A stretch of DNA of 64,000 nucleotides from Arthrobacter sp. SDTb3-6 (GTDB lineage: Bacteria > Actinomycetota > Actinomycetes > Actinomycetales > Micrococcaceae). The stretch covers positions 20,420-84,419 of the forward strand of contig NZ_JAAMFN010000020.1 in NCBI RefSeq assembly GCF_013376095.1, given 5' to 3'. Positions 1-9,147 of the stretch are shown piece after piece. Each line of letters begins with the position of its first letter. Within the stretch, counting starts at the first letter, position 1. The position numbers were made by a program, and so were the translations under genes. The notes under the pieces are model-generated. The model made no database searches and was not told where the DNA came from. It was given only the letters and a program-made list of their open reading frames with translations.

Positions 1-472
1 CGCCGCCGTCCGGCGCACCGTCGGCTTTGTCTTCACCGACCCGATCTCCCAGCTCGTCATGCCCACTCCCCTGGAGGACGTGGAGCTGTCCCTGCGCAGG
101 CTCCGGCTGCCCAAAAGGGAACGCCGCCGCCTGGCCATGGAACTGCTGGAGAGCCACGGACTGGCGCACCTGGGCTCGAACAGCATCTATGAACTCTCCG
201 GCGGGGAACGCCAGATGGTGGCCCTGGCCACCGTGCTGGCCGTGGAACCTGCCATCCTGGTCCTGGACGAACCCTCCACCCTGCTGGACCTGCGCAACAC
301 CAGGATGCTGCGCGAGCTGCTGGCCGGGCTGCCGCAGCAGGTCATCCTCTCCACCCACGACCTGGACCTGGCAGCCAGTTGCGGGCGGGTGCTGGTGGTG
401 GACGACGGCGGCATCGCCTTCGACGGCCCGCCCGCGGCCGCCGTGGACCGGTACCGGGCCCTGGCGGGCTGA
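1..472 (+). CDS. bioM: ECF transporter ATP-binding protein, probably BioM (5' end outside window)
   Basis: This is the C-terminal part (about 156 residues) of an energy-coupling-factor ABC ATPase; reading starts in frame at base 2. The visible order is a Q-loop region (VGFVFTDPISQL, with Thr where Gln is usual), the signature LSGGERQ, the Walker B stretch ILVLDEP and the switch STHD. It ends in a TGA that overlaps the ATG of an EcfT-type membrane gene (TGATG), so the two are co-translated. ECF ATPases power vitamin or metal uptake through a separate S-component, which is not in the window. Biotin is inferred from the BioN-like partner and the neighbouring ligase/thiolase pair; cobalt or another vitamin is possible. 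Confidence 0.8.
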   Translation, partial: AAVRRTVGFVFTDPISQLVMPTPLEDVELSLRRLRLPKRERRRLAMELLESHGLAHLGSNSIYELSGGERQMVALATVLAVEPAILVLDEPSTLLDLRNTRMLRELLAGLPQQVILSTHDLDLAASCGRVLVVDDGGIAFDGPPAAAVDRYRALAG

Positions 473-1158
473 TGCGCGGCCACGCCCACCTGGTGGCCGG
501 ATACATCCCGGGCCGCTCCCCCCTCCATCGCTGGCCGCTGTGGCTCAAGGCCTGCCTGTTGCTGGCCACCGCCGTGCTGTGCCTGGCCTCCCCCGCCGTC
601 TCGGTGGCCGCGGGGGCCGCGATCACCACTGCGGTGCTGCTTTTCGTGGTGGCGGGCCATGCCCTGGCCGGGCTGCCCTGGGCGCGGTTGGGGCGGGCCG
701 TGAAGCTGATGTGGATTTTTCTGGTGCTCATTGGCGCCTACCAGTGGTGGCAGCACGGCGGCCTGGTGGCGTGGCAGGTGGTGGGTGCCATCGTGGCCAC
801 GGTCCTGGCCGCCAACATCCTCACCGCCACGACCCCGGTGGATGAGCTGCTCGACGGCCTGGCGGCGGTGGTGCGCCCCCTGGAGCGCGTCGGCGCCGAC
901 CCGGAACGGTTTTCGCTCACCGTGGCCCTCATGCTGCGCAGCATTCCGTTTGTCATTGGGGCCTTCAGCGATGTCCGCGAGGCCGCCCGTGCACGGGGCC
1001 TTGAGCGGAACCTGCTGGCCCGCTCGCTGCCCGTGGTCATTGCCACCGTGGGTTACGCCCGTGCCACGGGCGAAGCGCTGTCAGCCCGCGGCCTGGGCGA
1101 CCCCGATCTCCCCGGCGACCCCGGCTTCCCCGAGGATCCGGACTTCCCCGGCTCCTAA
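472..1158 (+). CDS. bioN: ECF transporter transmembrane (T) protein, BioN-like
   Basis: A 228-residue hydrophobic protein starting at the ATG fused to the stop of the ATPase gene. It has several membrane segments in its first 120 residues and the two short coupling motifs of EcfT proteins, AARARG (171-176) and ALSARG (202-207), which dock onto the ATPases. Its size suits the compact BioN type. The last 18 residues are an unusual Asp/Pro/Gly/Phe tail built from three 18-bp tandem units. The gene converges on the thiolase gene with a 4-bp overlap of the stop regions. Substrate specificity cannot be read from the T component; biotin is inferred. Confidence 0.85.
   Translation: MRGHAHLVAGYIPGRSPLHRWPLWLKACLLLATAVLCLASPAVSVAAGAAITTAVLLFVVAGHALAGLPWARLGRAVKLMWIFLVLIGAYQWWQHGGLVAWQVVGAIVATVLAANILTATTPVDELLDGLAAVVRPLERVGADPERFSLTVALMLRSIPFVIGAFSDVREAARARGLERNLLARSLPVVIATVGYARATGEALSARGLGDPDLPGDPGFPEDPDFPGS
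1099..1152 (+). repeat. Three 18-bp in-frame tandem units at the EcfT 3' end
   Basis: Three consecutive 18-bp units (1099-1116, 1117-1134, 1135-1152) encode DPDLPG, DPGFPE and DPDFPG just before the final Ser and stop codon. The unit length is a multiple of three, so copy-number change would not shift the frame. Confidence 0.75.
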
Positions 1159-2321
1159 AACACGCGCCACTCAAAGGCGGCGCTGGTGCCCATCCCGCCG
1201 GCCGCACTCACCATGGCCACGGCCGTCACGCCCTGCTCGGCGCGCGCCGCCGCCTGGGCATACAGGCGGGTGACGAGGACGGCCCCGGAGGCACCGTAGG
1301 GGTGGCCCAGGGCGAGGGCCCCGCCGTCGCGGTTGAAGGTCCCAGGATCCAGGCCCAGCAGCCCGGCAGAGGCGATGACCTGGGCGGCAAACGCTTCATT
1401 GAACTCCAGCAGGCCGGCCTCCAGCCGGTCCGGGCCGGCCCCCAGCGCGTCCATCAGCGCCCGGGTGGAGCCGGCCGCGCCCACGCCCATCAGGGACGGG
1501 TCCGTGCCCGCCGTGGCGCTGCCCGTGAACACGAGCCCGTGGGCCGCCAGTCCGCGTGCCTTGGCCAGGGTGGTCACCACCACGGCGGCGGCGCCGTCGC
1601 TGTAGGGGCAGGAATTCCCTGCGGTCACGGTGCCGCCCGCCACAAACGCCGCTGGGAACCGGGCCATGAGCGGGGCCAGCGCCCTGCGGGGGCCCTGGTC
1701 GGCGCCGAGCCCGGCCAGGGGCACGATCTCCTGGCCAAACACGCCCCGGTCCGCGGCGGCGCAGGCCCTGCGGTGGCTCTCCAGGGCATAGGCGTCCTGG
1801 CGTTCCCGGCTGACGCCGTACCGGGCGGCCACGTTTTCCGCGGCCACCCCCGCATCGGGATCCCCAGGGTCCAGCGGCGCGAACTGGGCCCGGTCGTAGA
1901 ACTCCAGCCCCCCGCCGGGCAGCCGGTGGGCGCGTGCCGGGGCGGTGCTGATGCTTTCCGCGCCGCCGGCCAGGTACAGCGTGCCGGCACCGGCCTGGAC
2001 GAGCCGGCAGGCCAGGACCACTGCGTCCAGCCCGGAAGCGCACTGCCGGTCCACGCTCAGCCCGGGCACGGTGTCCGGCAGCCCTGCCGTCAGGGCGGAC
2101 AGGCGTGCCAGGTTGCCGCCGCCGCCCGTGGCATTGCCGAGGATGACGTCGTCCACCGCGGCGCGGTCGACGCCGGCATCGTCCAGGACGGCCTGGAGCA
2201 CGGGGGCTGCCAGTTCGTGGACCCGCAGCCCGCGGTAGGCCCCGCCCGCCTTGGCGTTTGCGAGCCGGCGGGCGGCTATGATGACCGGCGTGCGGTCCTC
2301 GTCAGTAGATGCGCCGGGCAC
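1155..2321 (-). CDS. Thiolase-family protein (acetyl-CoA acetyltransferase-like)
   Basis: A 388-residue thiolase-fold protein. The nucleophile is Cys94 in DRQCASG; Asn308 lies in NEAFA and His340 in GHPYGASG. The second catalytic Cys, expected in a C-x-GGGMG context, is Ser372 here (VSAAGGMG, codon AGT), so classical thiolysis or condensation may be altered. The GTG start is supported by GAAGGGG about 7 nt upstream and lies 20 bp inside the ligase gene, indicating coupling. A ligase plus thiolase beside biotin uptake genes resembles the B. subtilis yhfU(bioY)-yhfT-yhfS locus; a role in biotin or acyl metabolism is inference. Confidence 0.85.
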   Translation of the reverse strand: MPGASTDEDRTPVIIAARRLANAKAGGAYRGLRVHELAAPVLQAVLDDAGVDRAAVDDVILGNATGGGGNLARLSALTAGLPDTVPGLSVDRQCASGLDAVVLACRLVQAGAGTLYLAGGAESISTAPARAHRLPGGGLEFYDRAQFAPLDPGDPDAGVAAENVAARYGVSRERQDAYALESHRRACAAADRGVFGQEIVPLAGLGADQGPRRALAPLMARFPAAFVAGGTVTAGNSCPYSDGAAAVVVTTLAKARGLAAHGLVFTGSATAGTDPSLMGVGAAGSTRALMDALGAGPDRLEAGLLEFNEAFAAQVIASAGLLGLDPGTFNRDGGALALGHPYGASGAVLVTRLYAQAAARAEQGVTAVAMVSAAGGMGTSAAFEWRVF

Positions 2322-3780
2322 GGGCGTCCCCTTCCGTGATCCAGGCCTGCAACAGGGCCCGGCTGATCTTCCCCCGGTCCGTCAGCGGCTGTTCGGACAG
2401 GGCATAGTAGCGGGTGGGGCGTTGGTGGCCCGGCAGGCCCGCCGCGTGCCGCCGGCAGGCGGCCACCAACTGTTCGATGGACAGAGGGGGCTCCCCCGCC
2501 GGGCCCGGGCCCGGAAAGAGGGCGGCAACCACGCGCTGCCCGCGCACGTCGTCAGGCAGTCCGGCCACCAGCACGGTGCCGGGGCCGCCCGCGGGTTCCA
2601 GGGCCGCCTCCACCTGTTGCGGATACACGTTGGTGCCGCCGGTGACGATCATGTCCGAGGCCCGGCCCACCACGTGCAGCCGGCCGGCCGGGTCCACAAA
2701 GCCTTGGTCGTGGACCGTGTACCAGGGCCCCCCGGATTCTGCGGGGTCCGGCAGCAGGTTGAAGGCCAGGCCGTCGTCGCCCCAGGCGTAGCCGTTGCTG
2801 ACGTAGGGCCCACGGACGTAAATGCTGCCGCACTCCCCCGCGCCGGCGGGCAGTCCGTCGGAGCCGCGCACCGAAAGCTCGGCCCCCGGGAAGGCAGACC
2901 CGGCACACAGGGACCCGGGGAAGTCCGGTTCGCCCGGCACCAGCCGGGAGGCTGCGACAAAGCCGAGCTCGGACGCACCGTAGTACTGGTGGATCACGGC
3001 GTGGGGCGCCCACCGCTGCGCCAGTTCCGTGACGTCCCCGGACAGCGCCGAGCCGGCGCACACGATGGATGTGAGGGCCCCGGCCCCCTGGCCCGTGTCC
3101 AGGCCGCGCCGGGCCAGCAGGGACAGGACCGTGGGTGTGGCGACCAGCCGGGTGGGGGCGTCGTGCCGGATGGCGTGCAGGGCGGCATCCGGGCTGAACT
3201 GCGGCAGCGACACAAAGGTTGATCCGGTGAAGAAGGCCTCGCCCAGGGCGTAGAGGTTCATGCTGGCGGCCATGGGTCCGGGTGCCAGGGTCACGTCCGC
3301 CGCGGTGAGGCCAAAGTGGCGTGCGCCTTCCCGGAAGGACGCCTCCCACGACGCACGCGACCGCGTAAACGCCTTGGGCACCCCGCTGGTGCCGGAGGAG
3401 AACCCCAGGAGGAAGGTGGAGGCGGGCGGGCCGTCGTGGAAGCCCGGGGGCCCGGCGGAGGTGGGGGGTTGGGCGGCGGCCCAGGCCCGTGCCCGTGCCG
3501 CAGTGGCCGCCTTCAGCGCATCGGGCCAGCCGGCGTCGAGCACGGCAGCGGTGCCGTGGCCGGCCACGGCACCGGCAAACCGGGCCGCCAGGCGCGTGCC
3601 GTTGGGCTCGTCAATGACGGCCAGTGCCGCGCCGACGCCCGGCTGCGGAAGCAGGTGCTCCCGGGCCTCCGCAACAAGCTGGGCGAAGCTGAGCCGCGCC
3701 CCGCCCACCACGACGGCAGTCCGCTGCGGTTCCTTGCGGGCCCAGTGCTGGAGCTGGTCGGTAAAAGGCATGGGACCCAT
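2302..3780 (-). CDS. AMP-forming acyl-CoA synthetase (ANL superfamily)
   Basis: A 492-residue ANL adenylating enzyme predicted to activate a carboxylic acid to its acyl-CoA using ATP. Visible motifs are the P-loop FSSGTSGVPK (127-136), YYGASELG (A5), the A7-like VHDQGFVDPAGRL, GRASDMIVTGGTN (A8) and the C-terminal catalytic Lys471 in RGKISR. It lies upstream of and overlaps the thiolase gene by 20 bp, so the pair should act in one pathway. Two starts are possible (3780, or the ATG at 3771); neither has a strong ribosome binding site. A strong hairpin lies directly upstream. The natural acid is unknown; a YhfT-like biotin-linked role is suggested only by context. Confidence 0.85.
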   Translation of the reverse strand: MGPMPFTDQLQHWARKEPQRTAVVVGGARLSFAQLVAEAREHLLPQPGVGAALAVIDEPNGTRLAARFAGAVAGHGTAAVLDAGWPDALKAATAARARAWAAAQPPTSAGPPGFHDGPPASTFLLGFSSGTSGVPKAFTRSRASWEASFREGARHFGLTAADVTLAPGPMAASMNLYALGEAFFTGSTFVSLPQFSPDAALHAIRHDAPTRLVATPTVLSLLARRGLDTGQGAGALTSIVCAGSALSGDVTELAQRWAPHAVIHQYYGASELGFVAASRLVPGEPDFPGSLCAGSAFPGAELSVRGSDGLPAGAGECGSIYVRGPYVSNGYAWGDDGLAFNLLPDPAESGGPWYTVHDQGFVDPAGRLHVVGRASDMIVTGGTNVYPQQVEAALEPAGGPGTVLVAGLPDDVRGQRVVAALFPGPGPAGEPPLSIEQLVAACRRHAAGLPGHQRPTRYYALSEQPLTDRGKISRALLQAWITEGDARARRIY

Positions 3781-3789
3781 CTTTTTAAG

Positions 3790-3835
3790 CCCGGGAACCG
3801 CCGTCGTCGGTATTGCGACGACGGCGGTTCCCGGG
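3790..3835 (-). terminator. 20-bp perfect hairpin between sufT and the ligase gene
   Basis: Arms 3790-3809 and 3816-3835 pair perfectly over 20 bp around a 6-nt loop. It follows the sufT stop by 8 bp and ends 9 bp before the ligase ATG. No U-run follows on the minus strand, so it could be a GC-rich terminator for the suf operon or a structured 5' leader of the ligase message. Confidence 0.6.
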
Positions 3836-3843
3836 GTGCCGTG

Positions 3844-4194
3844 CTAAATGTTGAAGCCGAGGGCGCGCATTTGGTCGCGGCCGTCGTCGGTGATCCGCTC
3901 GGGACCCCACGGCGGCATCCACACCCAGTTGATCCGCCATTCGTCCACGATGGGCCCGAGGCAGTTTTCAACCTGTTCCTCGATGACGTCCTGAAGCGGG
4001 CAGGCGGCCGTGGTGAGCGTCATGTCCAGCAGCAGGGCGCCGTCCTCGCCATAGCGCAGGCCGTACAGCAGGCCAAGGTCGACGACGTTGACGCCCAGTT
4101 CGGGGTCAATGACGTCCTTGAGGGCCTCCTCGACGTCCTCGAGGCCTGCCTGCGCGCTGGGTGCGGCGGGGCTTGTTTCGCTGATCTCAGTCAT
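3844..4194 (-). CDS. sufT: SufT, MIP18/DUF59-family Fe-S assembly factor
   Basis: A 116-residue protein with an acidic N-terminal leader followed by the MIP18/DUF59 domain: EALKDVIDPELGVNVVDLGL, then LTTAACPL with the family's conserved Cys, and the C-terminal stretch WRINWVWMPPWGPE. SufT-type proteins help mature or deliver Fe-S clusters. It is the last gene of the suf operon, 38 bp after sufC. In many actinobacteria sufS and sufU lie between sufC and sufT; that space is empty here. Confidence 0.9.
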   Translation of the reverse strand: MTEISETSPAAPSAQAGLEDVEEALKDVIDPELGVNVVDLGLLYGLRYGEDGALLLDMTLTTAACPLQDVIEEQVENCLGPIVDEWRINWVWMPPWGPERITDDGRDQMRALGFNI

Positions 4195-4232
4195 GGTGTG
4201 TTTCTTCGCTTTCGCTTGAAGAGGGGCGGCGG

Positions 4233-5000
<768 letters not shown>

Positions 5001-5051
5001 GCTCTCTCGTTTCTCGTAAAAAAGTTTGGTGGTGTGCTGGTGGGCCGGACG

Positions 5052-5414
5052 CTACTGCGTGCTGACGCCGTTGATGATGTTGGTGACGTCCACGTAGACG
5101 TCGCTGCCGTGGACTGACAGGGCAAAGACGGGCACCGGTTCGAAGGCGGGAAGGGTCAGCGGCTGGCCTGTCTTGAGGTCGAACGAGCTGCCGTGTGCCC
5201 AGCATTCGATGGTGCAGTCCTCCACATCGCCCTCGCTGAGCGAGATTTCCGCGTGTGAGCAGGTGTCGCCGATGGCGTGCAGTTCCCCGTAGGAGTCGCG
5301 GACGATGGCGATGGGGTAATCGTCAATCTCCACGAGCAGGGCGGACTTCACCTCGACGTCGCTGTCCTGGCAGACAACAACGCCGGTGGGCGTTGTGGTG
5401 GACGGTTCGGTCAT
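5052..5414 (-). CDS. Rieske [2Fe-2S] ferredoxin-type protein in suf operon
   Basis: A 120-residue single-domain Rieske protein. The ligand pairs are visible as CSHAE and CWAHG, the C-x-H / C-x2-H pattern of a [2Fe-2S] Rieske cluster, in the size range of oxygenase ferredoxin subunits. No oxygenase component is nearby. The ATG overlaps the sufD stop by one base (TAATG), so it is co-translated with sufD. Its likely role is electron supply to, or a target of, Fe-S assembly; its usual annotation as a dioxygenase ferredoxin reflects similarity only. Confidence 0.88.
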   Translation of the reverse strand: MTEPSTTTPTGVVVCQDSDVEVKSALLVEIDDYPIAIVRDSYGELHAIGDTCSHAEISLSEGDVEDCTIECWAHGSSFDLKTGQPLTLPAFEPVPVFALSVHGSDVYVDVTNIINGVSTQ

Positions 5415-6736
5415 TACAGTGTGCCTGCCGCCAACTCACGTTCCACGGCTTCGCGCATGCGCTCTTCCAGGGCGGGAACCTTGATGTGCTGGATGACTTC
5501 GTTGAGGAAGCCGCGCACCACCAGGCGCCGGGCAACATCCTCCGGGATGCCGCGCGCCTGCAGGTAGAACAGCTGCTCGTCGTCAAAACGGCCGGTGGCG
5601 CTGGCATGGCCGGCACCCTCGATCATGCCGGTCTCGATTTCCAGGTTCGGCACCGAGTCGGCCCGGGCACCCTGGGTCAGGATCAGGTTGCGGTTCATCT
5701 CGTAGGTGTCGGTGCCTTCGGCGGCCTTGCGGATCAGCACGTCGCCAATCCACACGGCATGGGCACCGTCGCCCTGAAGGGCGCCCTTGTACGTGACGCG
5801 GGACTTGCAGTTGTTGGTGGAGTGGTCCACGAACAGGCGCTGTTCCAGGTGCTGGCCGGCGTCGGCGAAGTACAGCCCGTACATCTCCACCTCGGCACCG
5901 GTGCCCGCGTAGCGGGCCGACGGGGTGGTGCGCAGCAGGTTGCCGCCCAGGTTGATGACAACGTGCTTGACCTTAGCGTCACGGCCCACCTGGATGTGCT
6001 GGGCGCTGGCGTGGACGGCGTCGTCGTCCCAGTCCTGGATGCTGACGACGGTCAGGTTGGCGCCGTCCTCCACCAGGATTTCGACGTTTTCGCTGAGCAC
6101 GGCCGTGCCGCGGTGGTCCAGGACCACCACGCCGGTGGCGAACTGCTTCGCGTGCACCAGGATGTGGGACGCGGCCGGGGTGGTGCCGGCGCCCGTGAGG
6201 GTCAGCGTGGTGACGTCCTCGGCCGTGCCCTGGTATTCGGCAGGCAGGGTCACCACGGTGGCTTCTGCGAAGTTTTCCCATGCGGCGGCTGCCACGCGGT
6301 CCTCGGGGATGCCGGCGCGGCCGATGCGCGCGTCGCCGCGCCCCACGGTCTCCACCGTGACGGCGTCGGGCTTGGTGACCTCCACGGCGGGTGCCGGGCC
6401 GTCAAGCTGCTGGCCCTTGACACCGACGCGGTCCAGGCCGCGCAGGCGCTTGAGCGGGGTGAACCGCCAGTCCTCTTCCCGTCCGGTGATCAGCGGGAAG
6501 TCAGCCAGCTTGTAGGAGGTCAGGCGGCCTGCGCGGGAGCTGTCGGGGACGCCGACGCCGCCGCCGTGGCTGTCGCCGTGGCTGTGCGCCTTGACGGCGC
6601 TGCCGCCCAGCGGGCCGCTTTCGGGGTTGAGGTCCGAAAGCTGCTCCCCTTCCTCCGTCATGCCCTTGATGAAGCCCTGTGACCAGACCTTGCCGTCGGC
6701 GGCGTCGATTGTTTTTTCTTCGGTGAGCTCGGTCAT
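5414..6736 (-). CDS. sufD: SufD, Fe-S scaffold subunit
   Basis: A 440-residue SufB/SufD-family protein forming the SufBC2D scaffold. The C-terminal half carries the parallel beta-helix core, with EMNRNLILTQGARADSVPNL and the ending GFLNEVIQHI. The N-terminal stretch includes a His/Gly-rich segment (SHGDSHGGG) near residue 55. It starts directly after the sufB stop with no gap. SufD pairs with SufB through the beta-helix core. Confidence 0.93.
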   Translation of the reverse strand: MTELTEEKTIDAADGKVWSQGFIKGMTEEGEQLSDLNPESGPLGGSAVKAHSHGDSHGGGVGVPDSSRAGRLTSYKLADFPLITGREEDWRFTPLKRLRGLDRVGVKGQQLDGPAPAVEVTKPDAVTVETVGRGDARIGRAGIPEDRVAAAAWENFAEATVVTLPAEYQGTAEDVTTLTLTGAGTTPAASHILVHAKQFATGVVVLDHRGTAVLSENVEILVEDGANLTVVSIQDWDDDAVHASAQHIQVGRDAKVKHVVINLGGNLLRTTPSARYAGTGAEVEMYGLYFADAGQHLEQRLFVDHSTNNCKSRVTYKGALQGDGAHAVWIGDVLIRKAAEGTDTYEMNRNLILTQGARADSVPNLEIETGMIEGAGHASATGRFDDEQLFYLQARGIPEDVARRLVVRGFLNEVIQHIKVPALEERMREAVERELAAGTL

Positions 6737-8212
6737 TTAGCCGACGGCCCCTTCCATCTGCAGTTCGATCAGGCGGTTCAGTTCCAGTGCGTATTCCATG
6801 GGCAGTTCCTTGGCGATCGGCTCGATGAAGCCGCGCACAATCATGGCCATGGCCTCGTCCTCGGGCATGCCGCGGGACTGCAGGTAGAACAGCTGTTCTT
6901 CGCTGACCTTGGAGACCGTGGCCTCGTGGCCCATGGAGACGTCGTCCTCGCGCACATCCACGTACGGGTAGGTGTCCGAGCGGGAGATGTTGTCCACCAG
7001 CAGGGCGTCACAGCGCACCGTGTTGGCGGAGTGGTTGGCGCCCTCGCGGATCTGGACGAGCCCGCGGTAGGCGGAGCGGCCGCCGCCGCGGGCCACCGAC
7101 TTGGAGATGATGGAGGACTGCGTGTTCGGCGCAATGTGGACCATCTTCGACCCGGTGTCCTGGTGCTGGCCCTCGCCGGCAAACGCGACCGAGAGGGTCT
7201 CGCCCTTGGCGTGTTCGCCCACCAGGTACACGGCGGGGTACTTCATGGTGACCTTGGAGCCGATGTTGCCGTCGACCCATTCCATGGTGGCGCCCTCGTG
7301 GGCGATGGCCCGCTTGGTGACCAGGTTGTACACGTTGTTGGACCAGTTCTGGATGGTGGTGTAGCGGACGCGGGCGTTCTTCTTCACCACAATCTCAACG
7401 ACGGCCGAGTGCAGCGAGTCCGAGGTGTAGATCGGGGCGGTGCAGCCTTCGATGTAGTGGACGTAGCTGCCCTCGTCGGCGATGATCAGCGTGCGCTCAA
7501 ACTGGCCCATGTTCTCGGTGTTGATGCGGAAGTACGCCTGCAGCGGGATTTCCACGTGCACGCCCGGGGGGACGTAGACGAAGGATCCGCCGGACCAGAC
7601 GGCCGTGTTCAGCGAGGCGAACTTGTTGTCGCCCACCGGGATCATGGTGCCGAAGTACTCCTGGAAGATTTCCGGGTAGTCGCGCAGGCCGGTATCGGTG
7701 TCGGTGAAGATGACGCCCTGGGCTTCGAGGTCCTCGCGGATCTGGTGGTAGACCACCTCGGATTCGTACTGGGCCGTGACGCCGCCGACGAGGCGGCTGC
7801 GCTCGGCCTCCGGGATGCCGATGCGCTCGTACGTGGTGCGGATGTCCTCGGGCAGGTCCTCCCAGGTCTGGGCCTGCTTCTCCGTGGAGCGGACGAAGTA
7901 CTTGATGTTGTCGAAGTCGATGCCGGACAGGTCCGCACCCCACGTGGGCATGGGCTTGCGGTCAAAGTACTTCAGGCCCTTCAGGCGCATGTCCAGCATC
8001 CACTGGGGCTCGTTCTTCTTGGCTGAGATGTCGCGGACGACCTCTTCGCTCAAGCCGCGGCGGGCGTTGTCGCTGGCTGCGTTTTTGTCTGACCAGCCAA
8101 AAGCGTAGGAGCCCAGCCCCTCCAGCTCCGGGTTTCGTTGGAGGATATCGTGGTTGGTGGAGTCCTCCACCACGTCATTCGCGCGTACTTCTTGCGCCAA
8201 TTGATCCGTCAT
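6737..8212 (-). CDS. sufB: SufB, Fe-S scaffold subunit
   Basis: A 491-residue SufB, the subunit on which the cluster is assembled. Recognisable stretches include [44 protein letters not shown] (with a Cys) and the end [19 protein letters not shown]. The ATG at 8212 is chosen over upstream in-frame codons because it overlaps the sufR stop (TGATG) and follows AAAGG; the longer reading would run back through sufR. Without sufS or sufU nearby, sulfur must come from a desulfurase encoded elsewhere. Confidence 0.95.
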   Translation of the reverse strand: MTDQLAQEVRANDVVEDSTNHDILQRNPELEGLGSYAFGWSDKNAASDNARRGLSEEVVRDISAKKNEPQWMLDMRLKGLKYFDRKPMPTWGADLSGIDFDNIKYFVRSTEKQAQTWEDLPEDIRTTYERIGIPEAERSRLVGGVTAQYESEVVYHQIREDLEAQGVIFTDTDTGLRDYPEIFQEYFGTMIPVGDNKFASLNTAVWSGGSFVYVPPGVHVEIPLQAYFRINTENMGQFERTLIIADEGSYVHYIEGCTAPIYTSDSLHSAVVEIVVKKNARVRYTTIQNWSNNVYNLVTKRAIAHEGATMEWVDGNIGSKVTMKYPAVYLVGEHAKGETLSVAFAGEGQHQDTGSKMVHIAPNTQSSIISKSVARGGGRSAYRGLVQIREGANHSANTVRCDALLVDNISRSDTYPYVDVREDDVSMGHEATVSKVSEEQLFYLQSRGMPEDEAMAMIVRGFIEPIAKELPMEYALELNRLIELQMEGAVG

Positions 8213-8982
8213 CACGGCCTTTCTTGCTGATGGTTGGAAATATTTCCGTTCGTCCGCACGGTGCCCGCAGGCGCGCTGACGCGCTTGCGGACCACGGCGC
8301 GGCCCGTTGGTACGTGGGTGGTGCATACGTGGCCGCCGCTGGCCATGGTGGACAGCCGCCTCACATCGACACCCAGGAGCCGGGAAAAAACTTCAGTCTC
8401 GGCGTCGCAAAACTCGGGGAAGGTGGTGGCCAGTTCCTGGATGGGGCAGTGTCCCTGGCACAGCTGTTCAGCAGCCATGGCGGAGTGCGGGTTCAGCGAG
8501 TCGGAGGTGGCCACAAAGCGGTCGGCGGTCAGGGCCCGGGCCAGCGCCTTGGAGCGTGCCGCGACGTCGGGCCCGGCTGCGTCCACGAGCGGCTGGTAGC
8601 TGGATTCCATGTGGGCGAAGCGCCGTTCGGCAAATTCCATGACGCCCTGGCCCCCGCGCGTGGCCGCCAGTTCCTTCAGGGCCAGCCGCGCAATCTCCAG
8701 GTAGTCGTCACCAATTTTCGTCTGCCCCTGGCGGGAGACAACGTAACGGCGGGCCGGGCGCCCGGCGCCGCTCTTGGCGTTGCTGATGAGCTTGACCTCA
8801 ATGACGCCGTGCCGGGACAAGGTGTCCAGGTGGCGGCGGACGGCCGCCGGTGTCAGGCCCAACAGTTTCCCCATCTGGGCTGCGCTTACGGGGCCGTGTT
8901 CGAGCACGGCCGTCAGCACACGGTCGCGCGTACGCTCGTCCGGATCAAGGACGGGGACCTGCCCCGCTTGGACTTCCGTCAT
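8212..8982 (-). CDS. sufR: SufR, Fe-S-sensing repressor of the suf operon
   Basis: A 256-residue regulator with an N-terminal winged helix ([20 protein letters not shown], about 33-52) and C-terminal cysteines at 175, 179, 192 and 220 (CQGHC, FPEFC, GHVC), suited to bind an Fe-S cluster. SufR represses the suf genes when it carries a cluster and releases them when the cluster is lost. The ATG at 8982 is preceded by GGAGGTG at good spacing; an upstream in-frame start at 9030 lacks one and would lie at the predicted transcription start. First gene of the operon. Confidence 0.92.
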   Translation of the reverse strand: MTEVQAGQVPVLDPDERTRDRVLTAVLEHGPVSAAQMGKLLGLTPAAVRRHLDTLSRHGVIEVKLISNAKSGAGRPARRYVVSRQGQTKIGDDYLEIARLALKELAATRGGQGVMEFAERRFAHMESSYQPLVDAAGPDVAARSKALARALTADRFVATSDSLNPHSAMAAEQLCQGHCPIQELATTFPEFCDAETEVFSRLLGVDVRRLSTMASGGHVCTTHVPTGRAVVRKRVSAPAGTVRTNGNISNHQQERP

Positions 8983-9031
8983 TCCCGGCACCTCCGCCAC
9001 CTCAATTGGGAACAGAACAATAAACAACACT

Positions 9032-9037
9032 ATTATG
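9032..9037 (-). promoter_or_regulatory. Candidate -10 of the sufR operon
   Basis: On the minus strand this reads CATAAT, 50 bp upstream of the chosen sufR ATG, in an AT-rich pocket (9010-9047) of an otherwise GC-rich gap. An ACAA/TTGT pair brackets it (9024-9047), but I see no convincing longer palindrome and no clear -35. Confidence 0.35.
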
Positions 9038-9110
9038 TCGTAATTGTCGGCCGCATGCCAGTAAGGCGACCCTACACGCGCACCCCTGGCGGATGCACCG
9101 CCGTCGCACC

Positions 9111-9141
9111 TTCACGGATGGGGTACTACATCACGTAGAAT
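9111..9141 (+). promoter_or_regulatory. Promoter of the ABC-ctaA genes, leaderless type
   Basis: TTCACG (9111-9116) and TAGAAT (9136-9141) are separated by 19 bp. The -10 ends only 6 bp before the GTG start at 9148, so transcription should begin at or next to the start codon. No ribosome binding site is present there, as expected for a leaderless mRNA. Confidence 0.5.
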
Positions 9142-9147
9142 AGGCCC

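Noticed and set aside
9024..9047. A SufR operator palindrome upstream of sufR
   Set aside because: Only the outer ACAA/TTGT bases pair; the inner positions do not, so I cannot call an operator.
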